Shown: positions 48,401-56,447 of the stretch, in pieces
Layout of the letters: the number at the start of each line of letters is the position of its first letter
Position numbering within the stretch: position 1 is the stretch's first letter
Source: Flavobacterium cerinum
Lineage (GTDB): Bacteria; Bacteroidota; Bacteroidia; Flavobacteriales; Flavobacteriaceae
Assembly (NCBI RefSeq): GCF_004028155.1
Contig: NZ_SBII01000009.1
Span: 181,026-245,025 of the forward strand
Length of the DNA: 64,000 nt
Direction: 5' to 3'
Translations under genes and position numbers: made by a program
Notes under the pieces: model-generated
What the model was told of the DNA's origin: nothing
Databases searched by the model: none
The model's input: only the letters and a program-made list of their open reading frames with translations

Positions 48401-48767
48401 TATCACCTATCAGGATTCACCAACTTTTACCGGGCTTCCACCAGGACAATATACCGTTTATGTAAAAGATAAAGGTGATTGCGGAATAGATAAACGTTTT
48501 GCTTACATACTTACCTACCCTAAATTTTTCACACCAAACGGAGATGGTATCAATGAAACATGGCGTATAAAGCTATCGGTTTTAGAACCGGATATGAAGA
48601 TCTATATTTATGATCGTTACGGAAAACTTATAACCGGTTTTGACCCTAACAGCAATGGATGGGATGGCACACTTAATGGCAAAAGATTACCGTCTACCGA
48701 TTATTGGTTTGTAGTAATTCGCCAAAACGGACAGGAGCTAAAAGGGCATTTCTCTATGATACGATAG
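45405..48767 (+). CDS. T9SS type B cargo (gliding-motility-associated C-terminal domain)
   Basis: Large secreted protein of 1120 aa from the ATG at 45405, with a long signal region ending PSVWAQ. Most of it is a series of Ig-like beta-sandwich repeats with paired cysteines and phrases such as PGSYTIKVTDNCG, PGEYSVTLIDTCG and LAVYTVIVTDKCG, the SprB-like repeat pattern of adhesins. The C-terminus YPKFFTPNGDGINETWRI ... RLPSTDYWFVVI...FSMIR is the type B sorting domain. It should be a surface adhesin or motility-related protein; its ligand is unknown. Confidence 0.9.
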   Translation: MKLAINKITQKVIQLTLKNCICFFLLFMFAPSVWAQTFSVTAVPTAATCNGNGSMVLSSSGAQTGASIHYRVYKLPNVTTPVWSSTDPNVIGQTSGNYKVEATQIVAGTPFGAPAVTQTIIDDNIIPLQFTIDHVNAICNDGILTVVMISGNPVTYEITTPIIRPAQTSTIFTGLAPGSYTIKVTDNCGAADSQVVTLFLDTPVLELGSISFPDDELAACDLLTILNDVANTNPTSAIAYPIEVTSTYYPPNGAPPIIYTQTIAGGVNDGFPITQVVPYYYNQNCSYKFKIVDRCGKELQSPLYPVKPLLTVMGELKLVECLGRTMEVNPNKYMPPFTLQFTTTPPGFNPADYNDIYPGPYNTPDLPAVFGSPGNPLPEGSYAFSILDACGRTASSGIIEIAKPIVAAEVFTGNALCTTGLGSAVVSIPGLYMQTVIITAAPPEYANPVPHVVFEYDPDDDPVDEVLINNLPPGEYSVTLIDTCGIVLTKDFKIAPYKGARADVNARVDCEEGFGTIRLSIGEDITQIAIVSAPTNYPHPLPHDVFAYVNQSEETLYMDHLVPGQYKFKASTTCDNDVEMLPPVFTVNAYKVTTNDHTLTPHCGSFDLFYDHVSNGQIFVTYSLQKLDEVSGLWSHPDTGVLYTEGTKIINDPLNGTPNALKIKNNDTTYSLVYPTGNYRIVKQYKCWGDGSQEIYEKLCTSVSYEFKYFNELTITGLLNLSCFSQNGDIQVSAFGVAPITYKIVSKNGQPFLIDNGENNIFNDLELAVYTVIVTDKCGSRPLTFNIADIPSLVYAPDPDRIPTLEHCDDDDNGTEVFDISVHNAIILDTQIPSDVTITYHATLNDAQQGINAITNLQQYTTATTTIHVRVTHISGNGCIALTSFNLLVRPKPVLKMAEKWHGCEGENIVITADSGFSSYIWSDGSTNQSTSVSQPGSYTVTVKDKFGCEASKTVEVTTSPPPVINTVNVSDWTDNNNVISVVMEPTNIPSDFEYSIDNITYQDSPTFTGLPPGQYTVYVKDKGDCGIDKRFAYILTYPKFFTPNGDGINETWRIKLSVLEPDMKIYIYDRYGKLITGFDPNSNGWDGTLNGKRLPSTDYWFVVIRQNGQELKGHFSMIR

Positions 48768-48768
48768 T

Positions 48769-50010
48769 TTATTCCTTACTATCATTTAAAATCATGGGAT
48801 CGTGTTTATAACGAAATGCAAATGGGAAAATAACCGCCAGTATAATTGCATAGGCTGCAAATGTAAACCAAATGCTCTGCCAGTCTTTTACACCGTTTAC
48901 CGTGAAAAAATCGACTATCCAGCCACTGGCTAGACCACCTATAAAGGCTCCAACACCATTACACATAATCATAAACAAACCCTGCGCGCTAGAACGGATA
49001 GTGGGGTCTGCTTCGCGTTCAACAAACAATGATCCGGATATATTGAAAAAATCGAATGCCATTCCATAAATAACCATTGAGATTATCAAAAGGTATAATC
49101 TGTCATCAGGATTCCCAAAGCCAAAAAGACTGAAACGCAATGCCCACGCCAGCATACTGAACATCATTACACGCTTAATACCAAAACGGCTTAAGAAAAA
49201 AGGTATTGAAAGGATAAATAGTGTTTCTGAAATTTGCGAAATGGATAACAGCAAATTAGGATGCTGCACTGCAAAAGAGTCAGGATAAGCCGATTTGAAA
49301 TCATCCAGAAAAGGTCCTCCAAAAGCATTTGTTATTTGTAAAGCAGCACCAAGCAGCATGGCGAATATAAAAAACACCGCCATTTTTCGTTGTTTAAACA
49401 ACACAAAAGCATCTAATCCCAGTGATGAAGACCAGCTTTTTTTAGCCTGTACCATTAATGGCGGCGCAGCAGGCATTGTAAAAGCATACACTCCTAAAAA
49501 CAAGGCAGCTCCTGCACTTACATATAGCTGGTAAGGGCTTTGCGTCCATCCACAAATATCTACTACCCACATAGCGCAAATAAAACCCACAGTACCCCAC
49601 ACGCGTATAGGCGGAAAGTCTTTAACGATGTTATAACCTTTCTTCTCTAAAACGGTATAAGAAACAGAGTTGTTAAGTGCAATGGTAGGCATGTAAGCAA
49701 AAGAATGGAAAAGCATTGCAAAATAAAACAATGAATAATCCTGAATGGTAGAAGCATAAATTAAAAATAAAGCTCCAACAATATGACAGATACCTAATAC
49801 CCTTTCGGCATTAATCCATCGGTCTGCTACTATACCCATAAGTCCGGGCATAAATAGCGAGGCAACTCCCATAGTAGTATAAATACTTCCTATCTGAAGA
49901 CCACTGAAGCCTAAAACACCTCCCATATAATTCCCTAAAGATATGAGCCAGGAACCCCAAACAAAAAATTGCAGAAAGTTCATTATAATAAGCCGTGCTT
50001 TTATACCCAT
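48769..50010 (-). CDS. nucleoside permease (MFS, NupG-like)
   Basis: Twelve-helix inner-membrane protein of 413 aa resembling the nucleoside:H+ symporter family. Family segments are MNFLQFFVWGSWLISLGNYM, GSIYTTMGVASLFMPGLMGI and VADRWINAERVL, HSFAYMPTIALNNSVSY, and RVWGTVGFICAMWVV. It would import nucleosides. It follows cmk on the same strand with a gap of 72 bases, a fitting neighbour. It converges with the T9SS cargo gene, with only 1 base between the stops. Confidence 0.9.
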   Translation of the reverse strand: MGIKARLIIMNFLQFFVWGSWLISLGNYMGGVLGFSGLQIGSIYTTMGVASLFMPGLMGIVADRWINAERVLGICHIVGALFLIYASTIQDYSLFYFAMLFHSFAYMPTIALNNSVSYTVLEKKGYNIVKDFPPIRVWGTVGFICAMWVVDICGWTQSPYQLYVSAGAALFLGVYAFTMPAAPPLMVQAKKSWSSSLGLDAFVLFKQRKMAVFFIFAMLLGAALQITNAFGGPFLDDFKSAYPDSFAVQHPNLLLSISQISETLFILSIPFFLSRFGIKRVMMFSMLAWALRFSLFGFGNPDDRLYLLIISMVIYGMAFDFFNISGSLFVEREADPTIRSSAQGLFMIMCNGVGAFIGGLASGWIVDFFTVNGVKDWQSIWFTFAAYAIILAVIFPFAFRYKHDPMILNDSKE

Positions 50011-50082
50011 AAATTTACTTTTGTCTTCAAAAGTGCAAATCTATTAATAAATAACACGCTTGTTTGTTAAGAAATTGTAAAG

Positions 50083-50769
50083 TTAAATATGCTTTTTAGC
50101 CAAAGTCAAAACCCTGTCAAACTGTTCTTGTATAGACAGATGAGAGTTGTCTATCTCAATAGCATCGGCTGCTTTTACAAGAGGAGAATCTTTACGATGG
50201 GAATCAATATAATCACGTTCCTGAACGTTCTTTAAAACGTCTTCATAGGTTACATTATCGCCTTTTTGGGTAAGTTCTTCAAAACGTCTTTGTGCGCGGG
50301 TTTCAGGACTTGCAGTCATAAACAATTTAAGTTCTGCATTAGGGAAAACTACAGTACCTATATCCCTCCCATCCATTACAACACCTTTGTTCTCGCCCAT
50401 GTGTTTTTGCTGCTCCACCAATTTGGCACGAACCTCTGACACTTCGGCAACACGGCTCACTAGATTTGATACATTAAGTGATCGTATTCTGCTTTCAACG
50501 TTTTCTTCATCCAGATAAACTTCAGCATACTCCAATTCAGGATTATAAAGAAACTGCAGGGTAATATCAGAAAGACTGTCTATCAACCCCTGTTTATTAA
50601 AATAATCTTCAGATATAAAACCATTATCCATAGCATGCAATGTAATAGCACGGTACATTGCACCGGTATCTACGTATACATAACCCAAATGTTTAGCAAG
50701 CTGTTTTGCCAATGTGCTTTTGCCTGTAGAAGAAAAACCATCAATGGCTATTGTAATTTTTTTATCCAA
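50083..50769 (-). CDS. cmk: (d)CMP kinase
   Basis: Phosphorylates CMP and dCMP to diphosphates; 228 aa. P-loop GFSSTGKSTLAKQLA near the N-terminus, YVDTGAMYRAITLHA, MDGRDIGTVVFPNAELKLFM and the CMP-binding DSHRKDSPLVKA are all present. It begins 3 bases after porQ and is surely co-transcribed. Confidence 0.96.
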   Translation of the reverse strand: MDKKITIAIDGFSSTGKSTLAKQLAKHLGYVYVDTGAMYRAITLHAMDNGFISEDYFNKQGLIDSLSDITLQFLYNPELEYAEVYLDEENVESRIRSLNVSNLVSRVAEVSEVRAKLVEQQKHMGENKGVVMDGRDIGTVVFPNAELKLFMTASPETRAQRRFEELTQKGDNVTYEDVLKNVQERDYIDSHRKDSPLVKAADAIEIDNSHLSIQEQFDRVLTLAKKHI

Positions 50770-50772
50770 CTT

Positions 50773-51792
50773 TTACTGTAAATTTATCATCAAGCCAAAT
50801 AAACTTGTATTTGCTGCAAGTGTATATCTTGAATAAGAATAATCGAAGCGCAATTTACCAAATCTTATGCCCACACCAGCTGAAATTCCCGAAAAACTTC
50901 GTTTATCTACTATACGCAGTTCTTCACTTCTTCTAAAGTTATATCCTACACGGATATTAAAGCTTTTTCCCGGTAAGAATTCGGCACCCACAATAACGTG
51001 GCGAAGGGCATTATTAAAAAAGGATACTTTCTCTTCTGTACTTCCGCCATCTATGCCCTGCTCGGCACGGTTAGGATTTGAGAAAGCAATGTTCCACTGC
51101 TGAAGATTTTCTAATGTTAAATGCCATCGAAGCGGCACATTTTCCATTTCCTGAGATATACCTGCAATAATTTCCAACGGTAATTTTTCCTGCATACCGG
51201 CATAAGTAGTAATCTGCATACCTGCATTACGCAAAACAACAGCATAATTAATATCATTGTCTTTATCTACATACAGCGCTCCAATATCTACAGCAGCTCC
51301 AAACGAGTTATAACTCTCCAGTGTAGATGATATGAATTTCGCATTTGCTCCAAAATAAAGATCGGTATACGGCACATTATAAGCATACCCCCCGGAAATT
51401 GCTATTTCACTTCCTGTAAAATCTCCGGTTATAAGCCCGTTTTCATTACGGCCTTCAAAAGTACCATAGTCAACATAGCTGACACCTACATGAAACGTTT
51501 GCACGTGCCTGTCCCAGGTATAAGCATAAGCAGCAGTACCATAAGATACTTCGCCATAATAACTTCCGTAATTTGCAGACAGGTGATTATCCATTTCAGG
51601 ATTAATGGTTGCCGGATTAAAAATAGCCTGATTTACATCGTAGTCGTGTAATGTAATTATTTTTCCGCCCAATGCTGCCTGCCTTGGCGAGGTAACAAGG
51701 TTTAAAAACTGATACGTACTTTTACCTCCTATCTGACTAAAAGACAAAGCGGTGTAAAACAGAAGAAGATAAAGATACCTATTTTTAAACAT
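50773..51792 (-). CDS. porQ: type IX secretion system protein PorQ
   Basis: Outer-membrane beta-barrel protein of 339 aa of the PorV/PorQ/FadL-like group; PorQ takes part in the attachment complex of T9SS. The signal peptide is MFKNRYLYLLLFYTALSFSQ. Characteristic segments are STYQFLNLVTSPRQAALGGK and NPATINPEMDNHLSANYGSY near the N-terminus, many amphipathic strands, and a final strand near LRFDYSYSRY. The porQ-cmk pairing next to lon supports the assignment. Confidence 0.9.
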   Translation of the reverse strand: MFKNRYLYLLLFYTALSFSQIGGKSTYQFLNLVTSPRQAALGGKIITLHDYDVNQAIFNPATINPEMDNHLSANYGSYYGEVSYGTAAYAYTWDRHVQTFHVGVSYVDYGTFEGRNENGLITGDFTGSEIAISGGYAYNVPYTDLYFGANAKFISSTLESYNSFGAAVDIGALYVDKDNDINYAVVLRNAGMQITTYAGMQEKLPLEIIAGISQEMENVPLRWHLTLENLQQWNIAFSNPNRAEQGIDGGSTEEKVSFFNNALRHVIVGAEFLPGKSFNIRVGYNFRRSEELRIVDKRSFSGISAGVGIRFGKLRFDYSYSRYTLAANTSLFGLMINLQ

Positions 51793-51848
51793 TGCGGTTT
51801 TAAGGGTTTTGCATACTATAACGCGAATGCGAAGATATTATTTTTAAA

Positions 51849-51883
51849 TAAAAAAACGGCTAAGAAATTTTAGCCGTTTTTTA
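51849..51883. terminator. terminator of lon
   Basis: Stem AAAACGGCTA / TAGCCGTTTT around AGAAATTT, followed by T on the minus strand, 20 bases after the lon stop. Confidence 0.88.
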
Positions 51884-51901
51884 TATCAATAATACTATGT
51901 T

Positions 51902-54352
51902 TTAAAGTGTCCTAGCGTTTTTAACCAGTTGGTCTGTAATCGCATACTTTAATACTTCTTTCATTTCTGTTACATAATGAAAAGTAAGTCCTTCAAGATA
52001 ATCCTGATTAATTTCTTCTATATCACGTTTATTTTCCTGACATAGTATAATCTCTTTTATATTAGCCCTTTTTGCAGCCAGTATCTTCTCTTTAATACCA
52101 CCTACAGGCAATACCCTTCCTCTTAAAGTAATCTCACCTGTCATAGCCAGGTTTTTCTTAACCCTTTTTTGAGTGAATGACGACACTAACGATGTTAGCA
52201 TTGCAACACCGGCACTTGGTCCGTCTTTAGGTGTAGCACCTTCAGGAACGTGTATGTGTACATTATAACCAGAGATCACTTCCTGGCTTATACCAAGATC
52301 TTCTGCATTCGCTTTGATGTATTCTAAAGCTAATGTAGCCGATTCTTTCATTACCGTACCCAGATTACCTGTCATAGTCATGTTACCTTTACCTTTAGAA
52401 ATTATAGATTCTATAAATAAAATATCACCACCCACACTTGTCCAGGCAAGACCTGTTACAACACCGGCAACATCATTATTTTCATATTTGTCACGCTCCA
52501 TTTTAGGGGCACCTAATATTTTAATGATATCTTCATCAGTAAGCTTAGCAGTATACTCTTCTTCCATCGCTATGGATTTGGCAATATTACGCACTACTTT
52601 AGCTATTTGTTTTTCAAGTCCCCTAACTCCAGATTCACGGGTGTAGCCTACAACAATTTTTTCAATTTGTTTTTTACCGATAACAACATCTTTTGGCTGC
52701 AGTCCGTGTTCTTTGATTTGTTTAGGGACTAAGTGTTTTTTAGCAATTTCTACTTTCTCTTCAATTGTATAACCTGTCATATTGATAATCTCCATCCTGT
52801 CACGTAATGCAGGCTGAATCGTTGAAAGATTATTTGATGTTGCTATGAACATTACTTTAGAAAGATCATACCCAAGCTCCAGGAAGTTATCATAGAACTC
52901 AGAGTTTTGCTCAGGATCCAATACTTCTAATAATGCCGAAGATGGGTCTCCTGTATTGCTTACACTAAGCTTATCTATTTCATCCAGAACAAAAACAGGG
53001 TTAGAAGTACCGGCCTTCTTAATACTTTGCAGTATTCTACCTGGCATGGCACCAATATATGTTTTTCTGTGTCCTCTAATTTCGGCCTCATCACGAAGTC
53101 CGCCAAGCGAAATACGGATGTACTCTCTGCCCAACGCTTCGGCAACCGATTTACCTATCGAAGTCTTACCAACTCCCGGAGGGCCGTAAAGGCATAATAT
53201 AGGCGATTTCATATCCTTACGCAGTTTTAGTACCGCAAGGTGCTCAATAATACGTTTCTTAACATCATCAAGACCGTAATGATCCTTATGCAGCACTTTT
53301 TCAGCACGTTTAAGATCAAAATTATCTTTAGAGAACACATTCCATGGTAAATCCAGCAAAAGCTCAAGATAGTTACGCTGAGTACCATAGTCTGCTGCCT
53401 GCGGATTCATCCTTTGCAGTTTCGCTAATTCTTTTTCAAAATGGGTTTTAACCTTTTCATTCCATTTCTTAGACCTGCCCTTCTGGCGCATATCGTCAAT
53501 TTCCTGATCATGAGATACACCACCCAATTCTTCCTGGATGGTTTTCATCTGCTGGTGCAGGAAATATTCACGTTGCTGCTGATCCAGGTCAAAACGTACT
53601 TTACTCTGAATATCATTTTTAAGCTCCAACTTTTGAAGCTCAAGGTTCATGTAGCGCAATGTTTCTAATGCTCTTTCCTTAAGGTCGTTTACCGCAAGTA
53701 AATCCTGCTTTTCCTTAACCGAAAGATTCATATTAGAAGAAACAAAGTTGATAAGGAAAGAATTACTTTCTATATTCTTAATCGCAAAAGTAGCCTCAGT
53801 AGGAATATTCGGGCTCTCCTTGATGATCTGGATAGCCAGTTCTTTTACCGATTCTATAATCGTATTAAACTCTACATCACTATCATCAGGTCTTTCTTCA
53901 TTAACCTCTTTAATAGTTGCCTGTAAATAAGGAGTATCGGTAATTATCTCATCGATCTCAAAGCGCTTTTTCCCCTGGATGATAACTGTAGTGTTGCCAT
54001 CGGGCATTTTAAGCACGCGAAGAATCTTGGCAACAGTACCTATTTTGTGAATATCATCTGTACCCGGTTCTTCTACACTCTCGTCTTTTTGAGCAACTAC
54101 ACCTATTATCTTACCCCCTGCATTTGCATCGTTGATAAGTTTTATCGATTTATCCCTCCCGGCTGTAATAGGAATAACAACTCCCGGGAACAATACCATA
54201 TTGCGCAATGGCAGTATAGGCAGGGTTTCAGGTAATGTTTCGTTATTCATTTCTTCCTCATCTTCAGATGTCATTAGCGGAATTAATTCTGCATCCGTAT
54301 CCAACTCCTGAAGTGACAAACTGTCAATATTTAAAATTTTTTGATTCGCCAT
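51902..54352 (-). CDS. lon: ATP-dependent protease Lon
   Basis: Cytosolic ATP-driven protease for damaged and regulatory proteins; 816 aa. Domains are the N-terminal substrate-binding LON domain (from about residue 43, PILPLRNMVLFPGVVIPI), a coiled middle region, AAA+ with Walker A LYGPPGVGKTSIGKS and Walker B NPVFVLDEIDK, and the C-terminal protease domain with Ser in KDGPSAGVAM and Lys in LPVGGIKEKILAAKR. All catalytic residues are intact. Confidence 0.97.
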   Translation of the reverse strand: MANQKILNIDSLSLQELDTDAELIPLMTSEDEEEMNNETLPETLPILPLRNMVLFPGVVIPITAGRDKSIKLINDANAGGKIIGVVAQKDESVEEPGTDDIHKIGTVAKILRVLKMPDGNTTVIIQGKKRFEIDEIITDTPYLQATIKEVNEERPDDSDVEFNTIIESVKELAIQIIKESPNIPTEATFAIKNIESNSFLINFVSSNMNLSVKEKQDLLAVNDLKERALETLRYMNLELQKLELKNDIQSKVRFDLDQQQREYFLHQQMKTIQEELGGVSHDQEIDDMRQKGRSKKWNEKVKTHFEKELAKLQRMNPQAADYGTQRNYLELLLDLPWNVFSKDNFDLKRAEKVLHKDHYGLDDVKKRIIEHLAVLKLRKDMKSPILCLYGPPGVGKTSIGKSVAEALGREYIRISLGGLRDEAEIRGHRKTYIGAMPGRILQSIKKAGTSNPVFVLDEIDKLSVSNTGDPSSALLEVLDPEQNSEFYDNFLELGYDLSKVMFIATSNNLSTIQPALRDRMEIINMTGYTIEEKVEIAKKHLVPKQIKEHGLQPKDVVIGKKQIEKIVVGYTRESGVRGLEKQIAKVVRNIAKSIAMEEEYTAKLTDEDIIKILGAPKMERDKYENNDVAGVVTGLAWTSVGGDILFIESIISKGKGNMTMTGNLGTVMKESATLALEYIKANAEDLGISQEVISGYNVHIHVPEGATPKDGPSAGVAMLTSLVSSFTQKRVKKNLAMTGEITLRGRVLPVGGIKEKILAAKRANIKEIILCQENKRDIEEINQDYLEGLTFHYVTEMKEVLKYAITDQLVKNARTL

Positions 54353-54497
54353 AGTATGGTAAAAGTCATTTTGTCATTAAACATAATCGTTACAAAAATG
54401 GTTTTATTGTTAAAAACCATTCTTTCACACTGTTAATCAGCTACAAAGCCAACTAACTCATAGTATTACATAAAGGATATGACAATCATTATGCCAT

Positions 54498-54527
54498 AAA
54501 AAAATCCGCCATAAGCGGATTTTTTAT
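54498..54527 (-). terminator. terminator after the DUF6252-like lipoprotein
   Basis: Stem AAAAATCCGC / GCGGATTTTT with a short CATAA-type loop, followed by T on the minus strand, 15 bases after the stop. Confidence 0.88.
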
Positions 54528-54541
54528 ATATACTCTTAATT

Positions 54542-55462
54542 TTAGAAATCCCATTCCACATTAAATGAGCCTGCAGAAACAGTATGCAGTGTTTCACCAA
54601 CTTCATTAGCTACAGGGAAACTGAATGTTCCTTTAACCCATCCGCCAGTATTGCTTGTAATTGTTAAAGTACCTCCCGTAACATTAAAGTCATTATCCTC
54701 AGCATCTGTAAAAGTTGCTCTTTTTGTAGATGATGCACCAGTAGCAAATGTATAAGTACCCGGTGTAACCGTATCAGGGAAGCTTAGTACGAATTTATGG
54801 TTAGCACCGATCGCATTGATCGAAATATAATTAACAGTTCCTCCTTCAGAAACTACAACGGCAAGGTCTGCTCCTGCGTAAGAATTAGCCGATCCGTCTA
54901 CAGTTGCTTTAAAGAACTCTTCACCGGTATCAATGCTGTCAACATAAGGAATATTTTGGAAAGAACCGTTTGTAAACGCTATAGAAGGCAAATTAAGTTC
55001 TTCATTACTCCACCATCCGATAAAGTTAAATGTACCTGATACTGTTTTATTAACCTTGTCAATTTTAGTAATCGTTACAAGGCCGGTATCTTCTCCTGTA
55101 TTAGGATCTATATTAAAATACGAATAATCAGAATTACCAGGGTTATAGTCGATTAATGCCTTAGCTCCTTCATATGTTCCTTCGGTAGTTCCATCTAAAA
55201 CTATGGAAACCATTTGTCCGTCATTTCCTTTTATACCACCAATTGAAATAAGTCCTTTTCCAATTGTTGCTAAAGTACTTGTAGCAACATATGTTTGTCC
55301 GCTAAAGTCTACTTTAAAAGAAGCCGGAGCGCTGCCACCTGAGCCAGGACCTTCACCATTATTACCGTTTAAAACAGGATCTACCGGTTCTGTTTCACAT
55401 GATGTAAAAGTTATTGCAGAAAGTAACACAAAGAATGCAGAAAGTAATCTAAATTTTTTCAT
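54542..55462 (-). CDS. DUF6252-like lipoprotein
   Basis: Lipoprotein of 306 aa from the ATG at 55462 (signal MKKFRLLSAFFVLLSAITFTSC). After the lipid Cys comes ETEPVDPVLNGNN, an acidic stretch typical of surface-exposed lipoproteins in this phylum, then a Gly/Pro linker. The body has two related beta-rich domains (FKVDFSGQTYVATSTLATIG and FFKATVDGSANSYAGADLAV). It resembles the DUF6252 family, from memory. Function unknown. It has its own terminator and a candidate -7 box. Confidence 0.8.
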   Translation of the reverse strand: MKKFRLLSAFFVLLSAITFTSCETEPVDPVLNGNNGEGPGSGGSAPASFKVDFSGQTYVATSTLATIGKGLISIGGIKGNDGQMVSIVLDGTTEGTYEGAKALIDYNPGNSDYSYFNIDPNTGEDTGLVTITKIDKVNKTVSGTFNFIGWWSNEELNLPSIAFTNGSFQNIPYVDSIDTGEEFFKATVDGSANSYAGADLAVVVSEGGTVNYISINAIGANHKFVLSFPDTVTPGTYTFATGASSTKRATFTDAEDNDFNVTGGTLTITSNTGGWVKGTFSFPVANEVGETLHTVSAGSFNVEWDF

Positions 55463-55486
55463 ATCAAAATTTTTTAATTCAGGCCT

Positions 55487-55494
55487 CAAATATA
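55487..55494 (-). promoter_or_regulatory. candidate -7 element of the DUF6252-like gene
   Basis: Minus-strand TATATTTG, 24 bases before the ATG at 55462; no matching TTG upstream. The sibling lipoprotein gene has the same box at a similar distance. Confidence 0.45.
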
Positions 55495-55545
55495 GTAGTA
55501 ATTTAAATATTAATTTTAGGTAAATGTGTTAATTATCTATTATAT

Positions 55546-55575
55546 CAAAAAAGCTACCGAGTTGGCAGCTTTTTA
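55546..55575 (-). terminator. terminator after the second CETEPVDPVL lipoprotein
   Basis: On the minus strand AAAAAGCTGCC-AACTC-GGTAGCTTTTTT, a stem with one G-T pair and a T run. Confidence 0.78.
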
Positions 55576-55620
55576 ATAGTATTATTTTATGTAAATTATT
55601 TTACTAATTTATATTTTGAG

Positions 55621-56394
55621 TTAGTTCAAAATATAAGATTTTAATTCCTGATTGTTTTCAAAACCATCTTCAACCGATACCGATTTTATTGGCCCAACAT
55701 TTTTAGAGAACCATATATTAGTAACAACAGAAGTAGCAGGTGCACCCATTGTAGCGTCAACTTGTTGTAAAAGTTTAACTTTAATAACATCCGTATATGT
55801 TACGCCATTAATTTGGGCAGTTGCATTTTTCTCTACAATAGTACCTGTAAATTTAAGAGTAAGATTTACCGGTGGGATTTCCATAGGGAAATCAGGTATT
55901 ACAGTAGTTGTAGTTTGGGTAACCGTTTGTGTCCAGCTCTCACCTGTCGCAAGATTGTCTTTTAGGAAAGAAAACTCAAAAGGGGTAACAGTAATAGATA
56001 CACCCTCCTGGTCAGGGATATTAACACTTACTCTTACAGAATAATCTCCCCCATTTTTTCTAAGAAGCATCACTGCACTTCCCGTTAACTCACTTGTACC
56101 TGCATTTGTAAAAAACTGGTCTATTTTAAAATAAGAATTACCTCCTACATTTTCTGTACCTGTTATTTTCATTGGATCCAGAGTCTCTCCATCTTCAGAA
56201 AACACCCATTGATTATTTATTGCCATTGGCCAATAATCGCCTTCACTTGTTCCGGGATTTGTGCCTGGGTTTGTTCCGGGATTCTCTCCTTCACCTCCTG
56301 ATAGTACCGGATCTACCGGCTCCGTCTCGCAGGAAACAAAAGTGAGTACAGAAAACAATATCATAAAAACTGATAAATTCTTAATTTTTTTCAT
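55621..56394 (-). CDS. lipoprotein, sibling of the DUF6252-like protein
   Basis: Lipoprotein of 257 aa (signal ending LTFVSC). The first ten residues after lipidation, ETEPVDPVLS, are nearly those of the neighbouring lipoprotein, followed by a GTNP-repeat linker (NPGTNPGTNPGTSEG). The body differs: DYWPMAINNQWVFSEDGETL then beta-rich sequence. So only the export leader is shared, which looks like leader duplication onto different bodies. Function unknown. Confidence 0.82.
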   Translation of the reverse strand: MKKIKNLSVFMILFSVLTFVSCETEPVDPVLSGGEGENPGTNPGTNPGTSEGDYWPMAINNQWVFSEDGETLDPMKITGTENVGGNSYFKIDQFFTNAGTSELTGSAVMLLRKNGGDYSVRVSVNIPDQEGVSITVTPFEFSFLKDNLATGESWTQTVTQTTTTVIPDFPMEIPPVNLTLKFTGTIVEKNATAQINGVTYTDVIKVKLLQQVDATMGAPATSVVTNIWFSKNVGPIKSVSVEDGFENNQELKSYILN

Positions 56395-56419
56395 ATTTAA
56401 TAGGTTAATTAGGTGGTAT

Positions 56420-56427
56420 CAAATATA
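56420..56427 (-). promoter_or_regulatory. candidate -7 element of the sibling lipoprotein gene
   Basis: Minus-strand TATATTTG, 25 bases before the ATG at 56394; the -33 element is not evident. Confidence 0.42.
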
Positions 56428-56447
56428 AAATAAAAATTTTATCGTTA

